In this document: positions 38,380-47,502 of the stretch, piece after piece
Numbering within the stretch: position 1 is the first letter of the stretch
Layout of the letters: every line of letters begins with the position of its first letter
Assembly: GCA_965201085.1 (NCBI GenBank)
Contig: CBDAVS010000022.1
Location: forward strand, 135,346 to 199,345
Reading direction: 5' to 3'
Length of the DNA stretch: 64,000 bases
Source of the DNA: JAPOUP01 sp965201085
Lineage (GTDB): Bacteria; Pseudomonadota; Alphaproteobacteria; Rhodobacterales; Rhodobacteraceae
Notes under the pieces: model-generated
What the model saw: only the letters and a program-made list of their open reading frames with translations
Databases searched by the model: none
What the model was told of the DNA's origin: nothing
Made by a program: the position numbers and the translations under genes

Positions 38380-39384
38380 GAGTTTGTTCCATAAGTTGAG
38401 TGGTCCCACAGGATGTGGCATTCAGGTTGGTGAACGCAACCAGATACCGAGATCACCATGCCCCGGGACAGGACCACCCACCAGCTCCATAAGCGCCCGG
38501 ACGACCACGGTCAAAACGACCTGACCGACGCCGAATGGACCGTCATCGAGCCGATGCCGCCGAAGCGGGGAAGGATGGGACGTCCGCGCGGGGTCGACCT
38601 TCGGTCGGTGTTCGACGCGGGCCGGTATATCCTGTCCACGGGATGCCGGTGGCGTGCGTCACCCTCTGGATGTCCACCGTTTTCCACCGGCCGGAACTGT
38701 TTTCACGCATGGCGGCGGGGCGGGCTCATGGAGCGTATCGTGCATCGTCTCCGGGACCTCGCGCGGCGGTGTCCGGGGCGCTCCGCGGAGCCGACCGCCG
38801 CCCCGGTCGACAGCCGGTCGGTGAGGACCACGGAGAGCGGCGGCCACCGCGGCCACCACGCCGGCAGGAAGGTGAAGGGGAGGAAAAGGCACCTGATCGT
38901 GGACGCCGACGGCACGCCGGTCGTCATGACGGTCCACACCGCCGGCATCCAGGACCGGGACGGCGCACCGGACCTGACCGCGGAGCCGCCGGAGACGGTG
39001 CCCACGGTGTGCAGGCCATTCGCCGACGGTGGCCACCCGGGTCCGAAGCCGCGGGAGCGGCCTGGGGGGATGGGGTTGCCGGACGTGACCGGGACCGTCG
39101 AAAGACCGGAGGATGTCAAAGGGTTCACGGTTCCCTGCCGCCGGTGGGTCGTGGAGCGGACCTTCGCCTGGACGGGCCGGTGCCGCCGCCTGTCGAAGGA
39201 CTGCGGGCGCCTCTGCGGGAACCCGCTGGCATCCGGGGTGAGGCATCACGCGCCACCGGTCCGGGCGTGAGTGAGGCACGAACGAACGCTGGCCGCCTGC
39301 CGGTTCCTGCTCAGGCGGGTGGCGAGGGCGTCAACTCCATGAAAACAATGGTTTGATCATATCAGTGACTTATGATTCAAACTC
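38380..39384 (+). mobile_element. IS5-family element, long decayed form (copy G)
   Basis: 1005 bp with GAGTTTG/CAAACTC ends. Flanks are TCA and TAA, so the duplication is not intact. Confidence 0.88.
38458..39270 (+). CDS. IS5-family transposase, heavily substituted (270 aa)
   Basis: Frame is open, but conserved residues have changed in a directional way: AKLLETVPT is AEPPETVPT, FADGGYAG is FADGGHPG, and KPKNVKGFTVLYRRW is RPEDVKGFTVPCRRW. DSRSVRT and VVERTFAW remain. Early stop after SGVRHHAPPVRA. Probably inactive. Confidence 0.75.
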   Translation: MPRDRTTHQLHKRPDDHGQNDLTDAEWTVIEPMPPKRGRMGRPRGVDLRSVFDAGRYILSTGCRWRASPSGCPPFSTGRNCFHAWRRGGLMERIVHRLRDLARRCPGRSAEPTAAPVDSRSVRTTESGGHRGHHAGRKVKGRKRHLIVDADGTPVVMTVHTAGIQDRDGAPDLTAEPPETVPTVCRPFADGGHPGPKPRERPGGMGLPDVTGTVERPEDVKGFTVPCRRWVVERTFAWTGRCRRLSKDCGRLCGNPLASGVRHHAPPVRA

Positions 39385-39521
39385 TAAGACACGGATTCGT
39401 ACCCGGTAGCCCTTGCAGGGACGGGCCGGGGATACCCGGAGGTATTGGAAGTGTGCTGCAGGCTGACTCGCGATGAACTCAACTGTCCTATAATGACATG
39501 TCGTCGGTTTATTGAATAAGT

Positions 39522-39563
39522 AGTGTCCGCCAGAAAATCGCCAGGCTGCGGATTTTTCGCGGC
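39522..39563 (+). repeat. ISNCY left-end fragment
   Basis: 42 bp matching the ISNCY left terminus (AGTGTCCGCCAGAAAATC then GGATTTTTCGCGG). Nothing else of that element follows; an IS30 begins 11 bp later. Confidence 0.65.
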
Positions 39564-39574
39564 CCCCGTTCCGC

Positions 39575-40926
39575 TCTGAAGTGCAACACCGTTGATGGTG
39601 GGAAGCCGCGTTTCGGGTGCGGCATCCTGCGAACCGGCCAGATAACGGCGACAGTCCCTGTGCGCAGGACAGGAGAGTGTCATGCCCGAGGGCTACCGTC
39701 ATCTGACCTTCGGCGGAAGATGCCGGATATACGCGACGGGGAAAGGCGGCTTTCGAACGGGGCCATCGCCGGGCGGCCGGGCCGCCATCCGGCCACCATA
39801 TCGCGGGAGATCCGACGCGACGGCGGCGGGCGGGGATACCGGCAGGGACAGGCGCGGAGGAAGGCCACCGGGCGCCGGAGCGGGGCCTCTTCGGTCCCGG
39901 GGAAGCTGACGGAGGAGCGCCGGGCGAAGGTCGTGGCGAAGCCGGGGAGGGCTGGAGCCCGGAGCGGGTCCCGGGGCGTCTCCGGCTGGAGGACCCGGGG
40001 ACGGTCGGCAGGCAGCGGATATACGACCTCGTACGCGCGGACCGCAGGGACGGAGGGACGCCTTGCGGGCACCTGCGGTGGGGGGGGAAAGGAACCGGAC
40101 CGGCAGGGTGGTCGCCACGCGGGCCGGGGTCACATCCCGGGCCGGAGGGACATCCCGGAGCGCCCGAAAGAGGGCGGGGCGAAGGCGCGGATCGGCGACT
40201 GGGAAGCGGACACGGTGATCGGCGGGGGAAACGGCGGTGCGGTGGTGTCGCCTGTGGACAGATGCCCGGAATTCACGCCTGTCCGACGGGTTGACGGAAA
40301 GAGGGCGGAGGCGGTCGGCGGGGCGATGACCGACCTTCCCGAGGGTCCCGGCGCCAGGGTCCACACGATCACGGCGTACGACGGCAGGGAGTTCGCGGGG
40401 CACGCGAAGGTGGCGAAGGCGCCGGCGGCCGACTTCCTCCTCCCGACGCCCCACCACTCGTGGGAGCGGGGCCTGAACGGGCACACCAACGGGCCGCCGC
40501 CCCGGTACCTGCCGAAGGGAACCGACCTGCGGCAGGTCACGGACGCCCGCGTGAAGCGGGTCCAGGACATCCTGAACGCGCGCCCCCGCAAGGCGCCCGG
40601 CCACCTGACGCCGGCGGAGGCTTTCGCGCGGGCGCGGCCTCCCTGAGGCGCTTCGCCCCGTCGGCCGACGGGGGAGAGGGAATTCCGCAGGCGCGCCCGC
40701 CCGGTTTCGGTCGGGCCACCCCTTCCCTCGCCCGGACGGGCGCGCCACCTCCCGCCGCGGGGCCCTGCCGCCGCCGGGAGGCCCGGTTACGCTCCGGTCC
40801 GAAGGGACAGCCGCCGTATTCCGCGTGGAATCCGGGGCCCTGGCCGGAAAATCCCTCAACACCGGCCCGCCTCCTCCGCTCGGGCCACGCCCTCGCTCCG
40901 GAGGCGGGCCGGTGTTGCACTTCGGA
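39575..40926 (+). mobile_element. IS30-family element (copy 2), both ends present
   Basis: 1352 bp with 16-bp inverted repeats TCTGAAGTGCAACACC and (complement) TCCGAAGTGCAACACC. The right end has a long GC-rich inverted repeat near 40862-40912. This copy defines the IS30 ends for the window. Confidence 0.85.
39682..40646 (+). pseudogene. IS30 transposase, multiply frameshifted
   Basis: MPEGYRHLTFGG start, then shifts near 39740 and 39950 and back near 40160. IGDWEADTVIGG is intact; the second catalytic region reads ITAYDGREF (normally ADNG-type) and the third HSWERGLNGHTNG. Not functional. Confidence 0.82.
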
Positions 40927-41909
40927 CTGGAAGTGGGGAAAGATTTAAACCGGCGGTTCAACTGGGAATGTCAACGGGCTCTAGCCGAGTAAGGCTATGA
41001 AAACACTCCGCCGTCGTCGAACGGGCTCAGAATTACCGTTACGTTGGTGGCAAGGGAAACGTTCTCGGAATGACACCCGGGGTGCGGTCGGAGTTCGGTC
41101 GGGAAACAGCGAACATCAGGTAGGGGAACGCCGTCATTTGGCTTCCATCGGATTGGCTTGCCACGGAGATTCAACGCCTGACAGTTTCCGCTGACGTTCC
41201 AGAGTTCTCGGATCAAGCACATATTCGAGCTTGGTATTCGGCTGGGTAACCAGCTTAAGATTTTCTCGAGTTACAGGCCGGACGGATTCACCGTAACCTC
41301 ACAATGCGGATGTCGGTACGCTGGTTCACCCACCTCACCAACGCATTCAGCAGGAAGTGTAGAACCTAATATCCTGTATGACGCTTCATTTCACGCACTA
41401 TAAATCTCTTTCATCCAACAGGCACCGAATCTGATTCGGGCGATGGTGAGGAGCGATACGGAGAGGTGCCAAGAGCTGACCGAGAAAGCCGAGCCAAAGC
41501 CCGACCACCGAGGCCTCTACCGCAGGAAATTAAATTCAAACCGACCCACTAGCCGCTGGAGATGACGGCGGATGGTCATGATACGGATTGCCCTTGAGGA
41601 TTTGAGAGGCTCCCTTCTGCGAAGTAGGGTGGGGATGGCCGGCGACTCCAAACATCGTTGGAAGCGGATTCACAGGGCCGCTATCAGGAAGTATTAAAGT
41701 CCGTCCATACCGGCTCGCGGAGTCTTGCAGTTCCGTATGGCAACCTGTTAGGAGTGGCTAACGATATTTGGTGGTAAATGGCTCGATATGGTGAATGATC
41801 GGCGAATTCGTCAAGATTGGCGATTTGGTCTGGAGGACGGTCGCTGTTTACCTAGCGGGCAGGGGAGTAGTCTCAGTTCAGACCGCGGACTCGAAAGTTC
41901 CGGTCAGCC
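40927..41909. other. long region without an intact gene
   Basis: About 980 bp between the IS30 and purM. Apart from a short IS1-like transposase relic near 41294-41371 no coding signal is recognised. The purM promoter presumably lies at the right edge. Confidence 0.5.
41294..41371 (+). pseudogene. IS1-like transposase relic
   Basis: 26 codons reading NLTMRMSVRWFTHLTNAFS before a stop, resembling the C-terminal NLTMRM..RRFTRLTNAFSKK motif of IS1-type transposases. Nothing else of the element is certain. Confidence 0.5.
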
Positions 41910-42953
41910 ATGAACATAAAGAACGCATTGACTTACAGTGAAGCTGGTGTCGACATCGAGGTGGGCAAGTCTTTGATCGACCGAATAGGGCCTGCGGCCA
42001 GAACGACCGCCCGTACCGGGGTCATGGTTGGTCTAGGCGGGTTCGGCGGACTCTTTGACCTAAAGGCGGCGGGCTATTCGGATCCGGTTCTGGTCGCTGC
42101 CACCGATGGGGTCGGCACCAAGCTGCGTATCGCCATAGATACCGGTTCCGTTGATATGATCGGTATCGATCTTGTCGCGATGTGCGTCAATGATCTCGTT
42201 TGTCAAGGCGCGGAGCCATTGTTTTTTCTTGATTATTTCGCCACCGGAAAACTTGACGTCAATATCGCGACGCGGGTTGTCAATGGAATCGCCACTGGCT
42301 GCCGGACGAGCGGCTGCGCCTTGATCGGCGGTGAGACGGCGGAAATGCCCGGAATGTACGAACAGACGGATTTCGATCTTGCAGGCTTCGCCGTTGGTGC
42401 CGTCGAACGAGGTGGAGAACTTCCGGCTGGCGTTAGCGCTGGCGACACGCTCCTTGGGCTGGCATCCAGCGGAGTGCATTCCAATGGATATTCCTTGGTG
42501 CGAAAAGTGGTGAGCCATAGTCGACTTACCTGGAGCGACCCTGCGCCCTTCGCCGATTGTTCGCTGGGGGAGGCGATGCTGACGCCGACGAAGATATATG
42601 CGCACGCTGCTCTTGCCGCGGTGAGGTCGGGAGGCGTTCATGGAATCGCCCATATAACCGGTGGCGGATTGCTGGAAAACGTGCCCCGGCTACTGCCTGC
42701 GGGTTTGGGCGCCTTGATCGATCTGGACACTTGGGTGCTTCCCCCGGTGTTCGGATGGTTGCAAGAGGCTGGAGAGATTGCCGAAACCGAACTTCTGAGG
42801 ACGTTCAATGTCGGAATCGGCATGGTTCTTACGGTTGCGCCGGATTGCGGAGAGTCGGTTGCCGCGGCACTGAAAAGCGCGGGAGAGGACGTTTATCGCA
42901 TCGGAGTTGTTGAACCGGGGCGGGGTGTACGTTTTTCGGGATGCCTTGCATGA
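41910..42953 (+). CDS. purM: phosphoribosylformylglycinamidine cyclo-ligase (AIR synthetase)
   Basis: 347-residue ATP-dependent enzyme closing FGAM to AIR in purine synthesis. Signatures: VGLGGFGGLFDL near residue 40, ATDGVGTKLRIA near 63-74, GGETAEMPGMY near 139-149. Full family length, ATG start at 41910. Its stop overlaps purN (ATGA at 42950). purM-purN-rnd is an order I associate with Rhodobacterales. Confidence 0.96.
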   Translation: MNIKNALTYSEAGVDIEVGKSLIDRIGPAARTTARTGVMVGLGGFGGLFDLKAAGYSDPVLVAATDGVGTKLRIAIDTGSVDMIGIDLVAMCVNDLVCQGAEPLFFLDYFATGKLDVNIATRVVNGIATGCRTSGCALIGGETAEMPGMYEQTDFDLAGFAVGAVERGGELPAGVSAGDTLLGLASSGVHSNGYSLVRKVVSHSRLTWSDPAPFADCSLGEAMLTPTKIYAHAALAAVRSGGVHGIAHITGGGLLENVPRLLPAGLGALIDLDTWVLPPVFGWLQEAGEIAETELLRTFNVGIGMVLTVAPDCGESVAAALKSAGEDVYRIGVVEPGRGVRFSGCLA

Positions 42954-43570
42954 GCAAACGCGTCGCCATTCTGATTTCCGGTGGTGGGAGCAATCTGGCC
43001 GCGCTTGCGGACGGCATGGCGGAGAGCGACGTGGCGAAGCCCGTTCTGGCCCTCTCGAACGAACCTGAAGTGGACGGCCTTCGCAAGGCCGCTGAAAGAA
43101 ACATCCCAACGGAGATCGTTAGTCATCTGGATTATCCGAACCGGACCTCATTCGAAGCCGCCATGATCAGCAGACTTGACGCGGTACAGCCGGACATCAT
43201 TTGTCTGGCAGGTTTCATGAGGATTCTAACCGCTGGGTTTATTTCGCGCTTCCGAGGGCGAATCCTGAACATCCATCCCTCGCTGCTGCCCCGCCACAAG
43301 GGACTGGACACACATATCCGTGCGCTGGAAGCCGGTGACAGGAAGCATGGCTGTACCGTACACTTAGTGACCGAAAAGCTTGACGATGGCCCGATTCTCG
43401 GCCAGGCCCGCGTTCCGGTCGAAGCGGATGACACACCGGTGAGCCTCGCCGCTCGCGTGCTCAGACAGGAACATCGGCTCTATCCCAAGGTATTGGACCG
43501 GTTCGCTCGGGGCGACACGGCGACTGTGAATCTCTCGGCACCATTCCAATCCATTGCGCAATATCAATGA
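42950..43570 (+). CDS. purN: phosphoribosylglycinamide formyltransferase
   Basis: 206 residues from ATG 42950. Transfers formyl from N10-formyl-THF to GAR. SGGGSNLAAL near residues 10-19, NIHPSLLPRHKG with the catalytic Asn/His pair near 107-109, and the Asp in KLDDGPI. The start three codons upstream (42941) is less likely given the ATGA overlap with purM. Confidence 0.96.
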   Translation: MSKRVAILISGGGSNLAALADGMAESDVAKPVLALSNEPEVDGLRKAAERNIPTEIVSHLDYPNRTSFEAAMISRLDAVQPDIICLAGFMRILTAGFISRFRGRILNIHPSLLPRHKGLDTHIRALEAGDRKHGCTVHLVTEKLDDGPILGQARVPVEADDTPVSLAARVLRQEHRLYPKVLDRFARGDTATVNLSAPFQSIAQYQ

Positions 43571-43613
43571 TGCGCCTGTCGATCTCCAATTACCTTCCTA
43601 CCGAGCGAAGCAA

Positions 43614-44771
43614 ATGAAAACAATCACAAGAACCGCAGACCTAGCGGCATTCTGCGACCGCGCCGCCGCTGGCCCATATGTAACGGCCGACACCGAGTTC
43701 ATACGTGACCGAACATATTATTCCCGGCTGTGCCTGGTTCAGCTCGCTTCGCCCGGAAATGACAAAGACAGTGCGGTGCTGGTCGACCCGTTGGCCGACG
43801 GATTGTCGCTTGATCCACTCTATGAGCTTTTTCGCGATACGGGGGTTGTCAAGGTATTTCACGCGGCGCGCCAGGATGTCGAAATTTTTCATACCGATCG
43901 TGATGTGATTCCCGCTCCTTTGTTCGATACGCAGGTCGCGGCGATGGTCTGCGGCTTCAGCGACCAAGTGGGGTACGAGACCCTTGTACGAAAGATCGCC
44001 CGAAAATCGCTCGACAAGCGGGCCCGCTTCACGGATTGGTCACGGCGCCCGTTGTCCGACGCACAGAAGAGATATGCGCTCGCCGATGTGACCCATCTTC
44101 GAGTGATCTATGAACACCTGAACAGGAAGCTTGAAGGATCGGGTCGAGCGCATTGGCTGGAAGAGGAACTTCGGGTCCTGACTTCGGCGGAAACCTATTC
44201 AGTCAGACCGGAAGAGGCATGGCGGCGCATCAAGGTTCGAAATAAATCTGGCAGCTATCTGGCTGTCGTGCGTGAACTGGCGATCTATCGCGAACGTCTG
44301 GCGCAGTCCCGCAACGTTCCCCGGAACCGCATCTTCAGTGACGATGCGCTGCTTGAACTGGCCTCGGCACTTCCGAAGTCGAAGGCCGATTTCTCGAAGC
44401 TGCGTCTCCTTCAGCGAGAGGCTCGGAAGCCGGATGTGGCGGAAGGGATTATTTCCACAATTGCGCAAGGCCTTGCGGTGCCACCCGAAGACCGCCCCAA
44501 AGTCGACGCGCACAAGGAATCCCAAAATGTGAATTCGGCGCTGGGGGATCTTCTGCGGGTTCTGCTCAAGGCAAGTTCCGAAGCGGCGGGCGTGGCGCCG
44601 AGGCTCATCGCGACCACCTCAGATCTCGACGCCATTGCTGCCGGACAGCGTGAGCTGCAGGCACTAAAGGGGTGGCGGCGGGAGGTGTTCGGCTGTGATG
44701 CGCTTAGGCTCTGTGACGGAAAGCTTGCGCTGTCCACCCATGGTCGTAGGATCAAGGTGTTGGAAATCTGA
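43614..44771 (+). CDS. rnd: ribonuclease D
   Basis: About 385 residues from ATG 43614 (MKTITRTADLAAFCD). DEDDy 3'-5' exonuclease: DTEF in the first motif, AARQDVEIF in the second, and YALADVTHL in the third, followed by an HRDC domain near residues 205-285. Processes tRNA 3' ends. An in-frame extension to 43554 would overlap purN and is unlikely. Last gene of the purM-purN-rnd group. Confidence 0.94.
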   Translation: MKTITRTADLAAFCDRAAAGPYVTADTEFIRDRTYYSRLCLVQLASPGNDKDSAVLVDPLADGLSLDPLYELFRDTGVVKVFHAARQDVEIFHTDRDVIPAPLFDTQVAAMVCGFSDQVGYETLVRKIARKSLDKRARFTDWSRRPLSDAQKRYALADVTHLRVIYEHLNRKLEGSGRAHWLEEELRVLTSAETYSVRPEEAWRRIKVRNKSGSYLAVVRELAIYRERLAQSRNVPRNRIFSDDALLELASALPKSKADFSKLRLLQREARKPDVAEGIISTIAQGLAVPPEDRPKVDAHKESQNVNSALGDLLRVLLKASSEAAGVAPRLIATTSDLDAIAAGQRELQALKGWRREVFGCDALRLCDGKLALSTHGRRIKVLEI

Positions 44772-44782
44772 CATCGTTATGA

Positions 44783-44801
44783 CTGCCTGTGTGACAGGCA
44801 G
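44783..44801. terminator. candidate bidirectional terminator
   Basis: Perfect 8-bp stem CTGCCTGT / ACAGGCAG with a GTG loop, placed between the convergent rnd and lipoprotein stops. No clear T-run follows, so efficiency is uncertain. Confidence 0.45.
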
Positions 44802-44850
44802 ATCAAGATAAGGCAGTATTGAAACGGTGCTTCGCTCGTTTGACCTGACG

Positions 44851-45309
44851 TTATGGGCGTACAGTCAGGGAATTCGATGCTGAAATCACCCTAATCAGCT
44901 TCACCTTTGATAGGTTCCGCGCTGATATCTGCGTCGCCGCAAGGATTTCCCGCGAAACCGGGGTGCCAGCACGCGTTGGTTCCTCCGGAGGCGTCAGCCA
45001 GAATTCTAAGGTCAGCGTACCTTCATCGGTGCTTTGCGCTCTGACCGGAACGAGTTCACTGTCATAATATCCCTGTCGGTGAGGCATGCCGGTGGCGTGG
45101 ATAATCGCCCCGAAAGCTGTTGGTTCGAGTTTCAGATCGATGATCTGTGGTGCCAGGTGGCGCGGTGTCTGAAACGATATATCCGGGGCCTCCGTCGCTT
45201 TGCTTCGCGCGTTTCCCCAGGAAAAGAGGCGGAAATCGGAGGAACAACCCGCGATTACCAGTACCGCGAACAGCGCTAAAATGATCTTGCCCGTCATGCC
45301 TGTCCTCAT
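44851..45309 (-). CDS. small lipoprotein of unknown function
   Basis: 152 residues with a lipoprotein signal: positive N-terminus (MRTGMTGK), hydrophobic stretch and lipobox LVIAGC at about 17-22. The mature part (FQTPRHLAPQIIDLKLEPTA to LTVRP) has no domain I can name, but it is a plausible single folded domain. Start could also be M5. Convergent with rnd; an IS5 lies 34 bp before its start and may have displaced its promoter. Confidence 0.78.
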   Translation of the reverse strand: MRTGMTGKIILALFAVLVIAGCSSDFRLFSWGNARSKATEAPDISFQTPRHLAPQIIDLKLEPTAFGAIIHATGMPHRQGYYDSELVPVRAQSTDEGTLTLEFWLTPPEEPTRAGTPVSREILAATQISARNLSKVKLIRVISASNSLTVRP

Positions 45310-45342
45310 GCTGTCCCAAGACTACGTTAAAGGAAGTCTTTA

Positions 45343-46300
45343 GAGTTTGAATCATAAGTCACTGATATCATTAAACTATTGTTTTTCATGGAGTTGACGC
45401 CCTCGCCACCCGCCTGAGCAGGAACCGGCAGGCGGCCAGCTGCGCCCATGCCAGCGAGTTCTCGCTGAGCCTTTCGTAATCTTTCGACAGGCGGCGGCAC
45501 CGGCCCATCCAGGCGAAGGTCCGCTCCACCACCCAGCGGCGGTAGAGAACAGTGAACCCTTTGACATTCTTCGGTTTTTCGACGATCCTGATCACGTTCG
45601 ACAACCCCATCCCCTCAAGCCGGTCCCGCAGCTTCGGACCCGCGTAGCCACCGTCGGCGAACAGCCTACACACCGTGGGCACCGTCTCCAGCAGCTTCGC
45701 GATCAGGTCCGGCGCCCCGTCCCGGTCCTGGATGCCGGCGGTGTGAACCGTCATGACGATCGGTGTGCCGTCGGCGTCCACGATCAGGTGCCTTTTCCTC
45801 CCCTTCACCTTCTTCCCGGCGTCGTAGCCGCGGGGCCCGCCGCTCTCCGTGGTCTTCACCGACTGGCTGTCGATCGAGGCGGCGGTCGGCTCCGCGGAGC
45901 GCCCCGAACACCGCCGCGCGAGGTCCCGGAGACGATGCACGAGACGCTCCAGGAGCCCGCTCCGCCGCCATGCGTAAAAATAGTTCTGGACGGTGGAAAA
46001 CGGTGGATATCCAGAGGGTAACGCGCGCCACTGGCATCCCGTGGACAGGATATACCGGCCCGCGTCGAACACCGACCGAAGGTCGACCTCGCGCGGCCGT
46101 CCCATCCTTCCCTGCTTCGGCAGCATCGGCTCGATGATGGTCCATTCGGCGTCGGTCAGATCGTTTTGACTGTGGTCGTCCGGGCGCTTATGGATCTGTT
46201 GGGTGGTCCTGTTCCAGGGCATGGCTCTCTCCGTATTTGGTTGTGTTCACCAACCGGAATGCCACATCCTGCGGGACCACTCAACTTATGGAACAAACTC
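45343..46300 (-). mobile_element. IS5-family element, short young form (copy H)
   Basis: 958 bp with TTA duplications at 45340-45342 and 46301-46303. Inserted just upstream of the lipoprotein gene. Confidence 0.93.
45386..46222 (-). CDS. IS5-family transposase (278 aa, intact)
   Basis: Near-identical to the proteins at 23983, 27246 and 30229. DDE segments and C-terminus complete. Confidence 0.93.
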   Translation of the reverse strand: MPWNRTTQQIHKRPDDHSQNDLTDAEWTIIEPMLPKQGRMGRPREVDLRSVFDAGRYILSTGCQWRALPSGYPPFSTVQNYFYAWRRSGLLERLVHRLRDLARRCSGRSAEPTAASIDSQSVKTTESGGPRGYDAGKKVKGRKRHLIVDADGTPIVMTVHTAGIQDRDGAPDLIAKLLETVPTVCRLFADGGYAGPKLRDRLEGMGLSNVIRIVEKPKNVKGFTVLYRRWVVERTFAWMGRCRRLSKDYERLSENSLAWAQLAACRFLLRRVARASTP

Positions 46301-46476
46301 TTAGACTTGAAAAGCGAGTTGAGCAGGTTTCCGGGTGGTCATGGGCATTGAACGTAGCGAAGCGGTGGCGAGTTGGCCGCCTTCGAGGCGCCGTTTGGGT
46401 TGGTCTGCCTACCAGCCTTCGTAAATTTGGCGATAACGGTCCGGTCAGGCTGCGATTACGACTCCCCGGCGCCAGC

Positions 46477-47163
46477 CTGAAGCGCAACCCCGGCCCGCCG
46501 CCGGAGCGGGACGAAGCCCGGGCGGAGGCGGCGGGCCGGGGTTGAGGGATTTTCCGGCCAGGGACCCGGATCCCACACGGAATGCGGCGGCTGTCCCTTC
46601 GGACCGGCGCGTAACCGGCCTCTCCGGCGGCCGCAGGGCCCCGCGCCGGAAACTCTATTTCTCCCCGCCGTCCGACGGGTCGGGCGTCCCCAGGGAGGCC
46701 GCGCCCGGGCGAACGCCTCCGCAGGCGTCGGGTAGCCGAGGACTTTCCCGGGACGCGCGTCCTGGATGTCCCGGACCCGCTTCACACGGGCGTCCGTGAC
46801 CCGCCGAAAGCCGTCCCCTTCGGAGGATACCGGCGCGACGGCCCGGGATCCGTTCCGGGCTCCGGCCCTCCCCGGCTTCGCCACGACCGCCGCCCGGCGC
46901 TCCCCGGTGGCCTTCCCCTGCGCCCGCCTGCGCCAGTATCCCCGGCCGCCGCCGCTGCGACGGAGCCCACGCGATACCGTCGACGGACCGCGCCCGGGCC
47001 GCCGCGCGATGGCCCCGTTCGAAAGCCCGCCTTTCCCTAGGGCGAAAATCCGGCATCTCCCGTCGAAGGCGGGATGACGGCAGCCCTCGGGCATGACACT
47101 CTCCTCGGTTCGTTCACCGGGACCGTCGCCTCTATCCGGCCGATTCACGATATGCCGCGTCCC
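46477..47163 (-). mobile_element. IS30-family element (copy 3), internally deleted
   Basis: Right terminal repeat at 46477 (CTGAAGCGCAACCCC) with the same GC-rich inverted repeat as the other copies. The leader upstream of the start codon matches copy 1 to about 47163 and then stops. The core of the transposase gene is missing. Confidence 0.78.
46692..47094 (-). pseudogene. IS30 transposase, catalytic core deleted
   Basis: From ATG 47094: MPEGCRHPAFDGRCRIF, helix-turn-helix SNGAIARRPGRGPSTVS, then a jump to the extreme C-terminus (FRRVTDARVKRVRDIQD). The DDE region is absent. The stop codon seen in the other copies is TGG here. Confidence 0.78.
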
Positions 47164-47164
47164 C

Positions 47165-47499
47165 GGCGACGGCGGGCGCGCAGGTCACGAAGCGAGGGAG
47201 CGTTTCAGGCTGTTGAAGGCGGCGATGGTAGGAAACCACGGAACACTGGCCGAGGCGCGCGTCCGCATGGATGCAGAGCAAGCGGGTCCGGAATGGATCC
47301 CGGCCCTGCGGGGTTCCGCGGTCCGCAGGCTGGTCGAAGGCAGGGACATGGCGGAGGTCAGCGGCGACCTTTGTTCAGGGGAACGGCCGATGGTGTGCCG
47401 CAACCCGCCGCTGGCCGGCGGTTCGCCTGACGCGGGCCGCGTCACGTGTTCGGGTGGCGGGGACGCTGGGTCGGCCTCGCCGGCTGGCGGTCGGGTGCC
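47165..47499 (+). pseudogene. IS1634-family transposase fragment
   Basis: Encodes GPEWIPALRGSAVRRLVEG, then DMAEVSGDLCSGERPMVCRN, corresponding to the DPAWI..LR..AI..L and LAEI..P.YPGERL..CRNP segments of IS1634 transposases, and a following VRVAGTLGRPRRLAVG in another frame. Both gene ends are missing. A shared ~70-bp piece recurs at 58740. Confidence 0.62.
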
Positions 47500-47502
47500 T
47501 CA

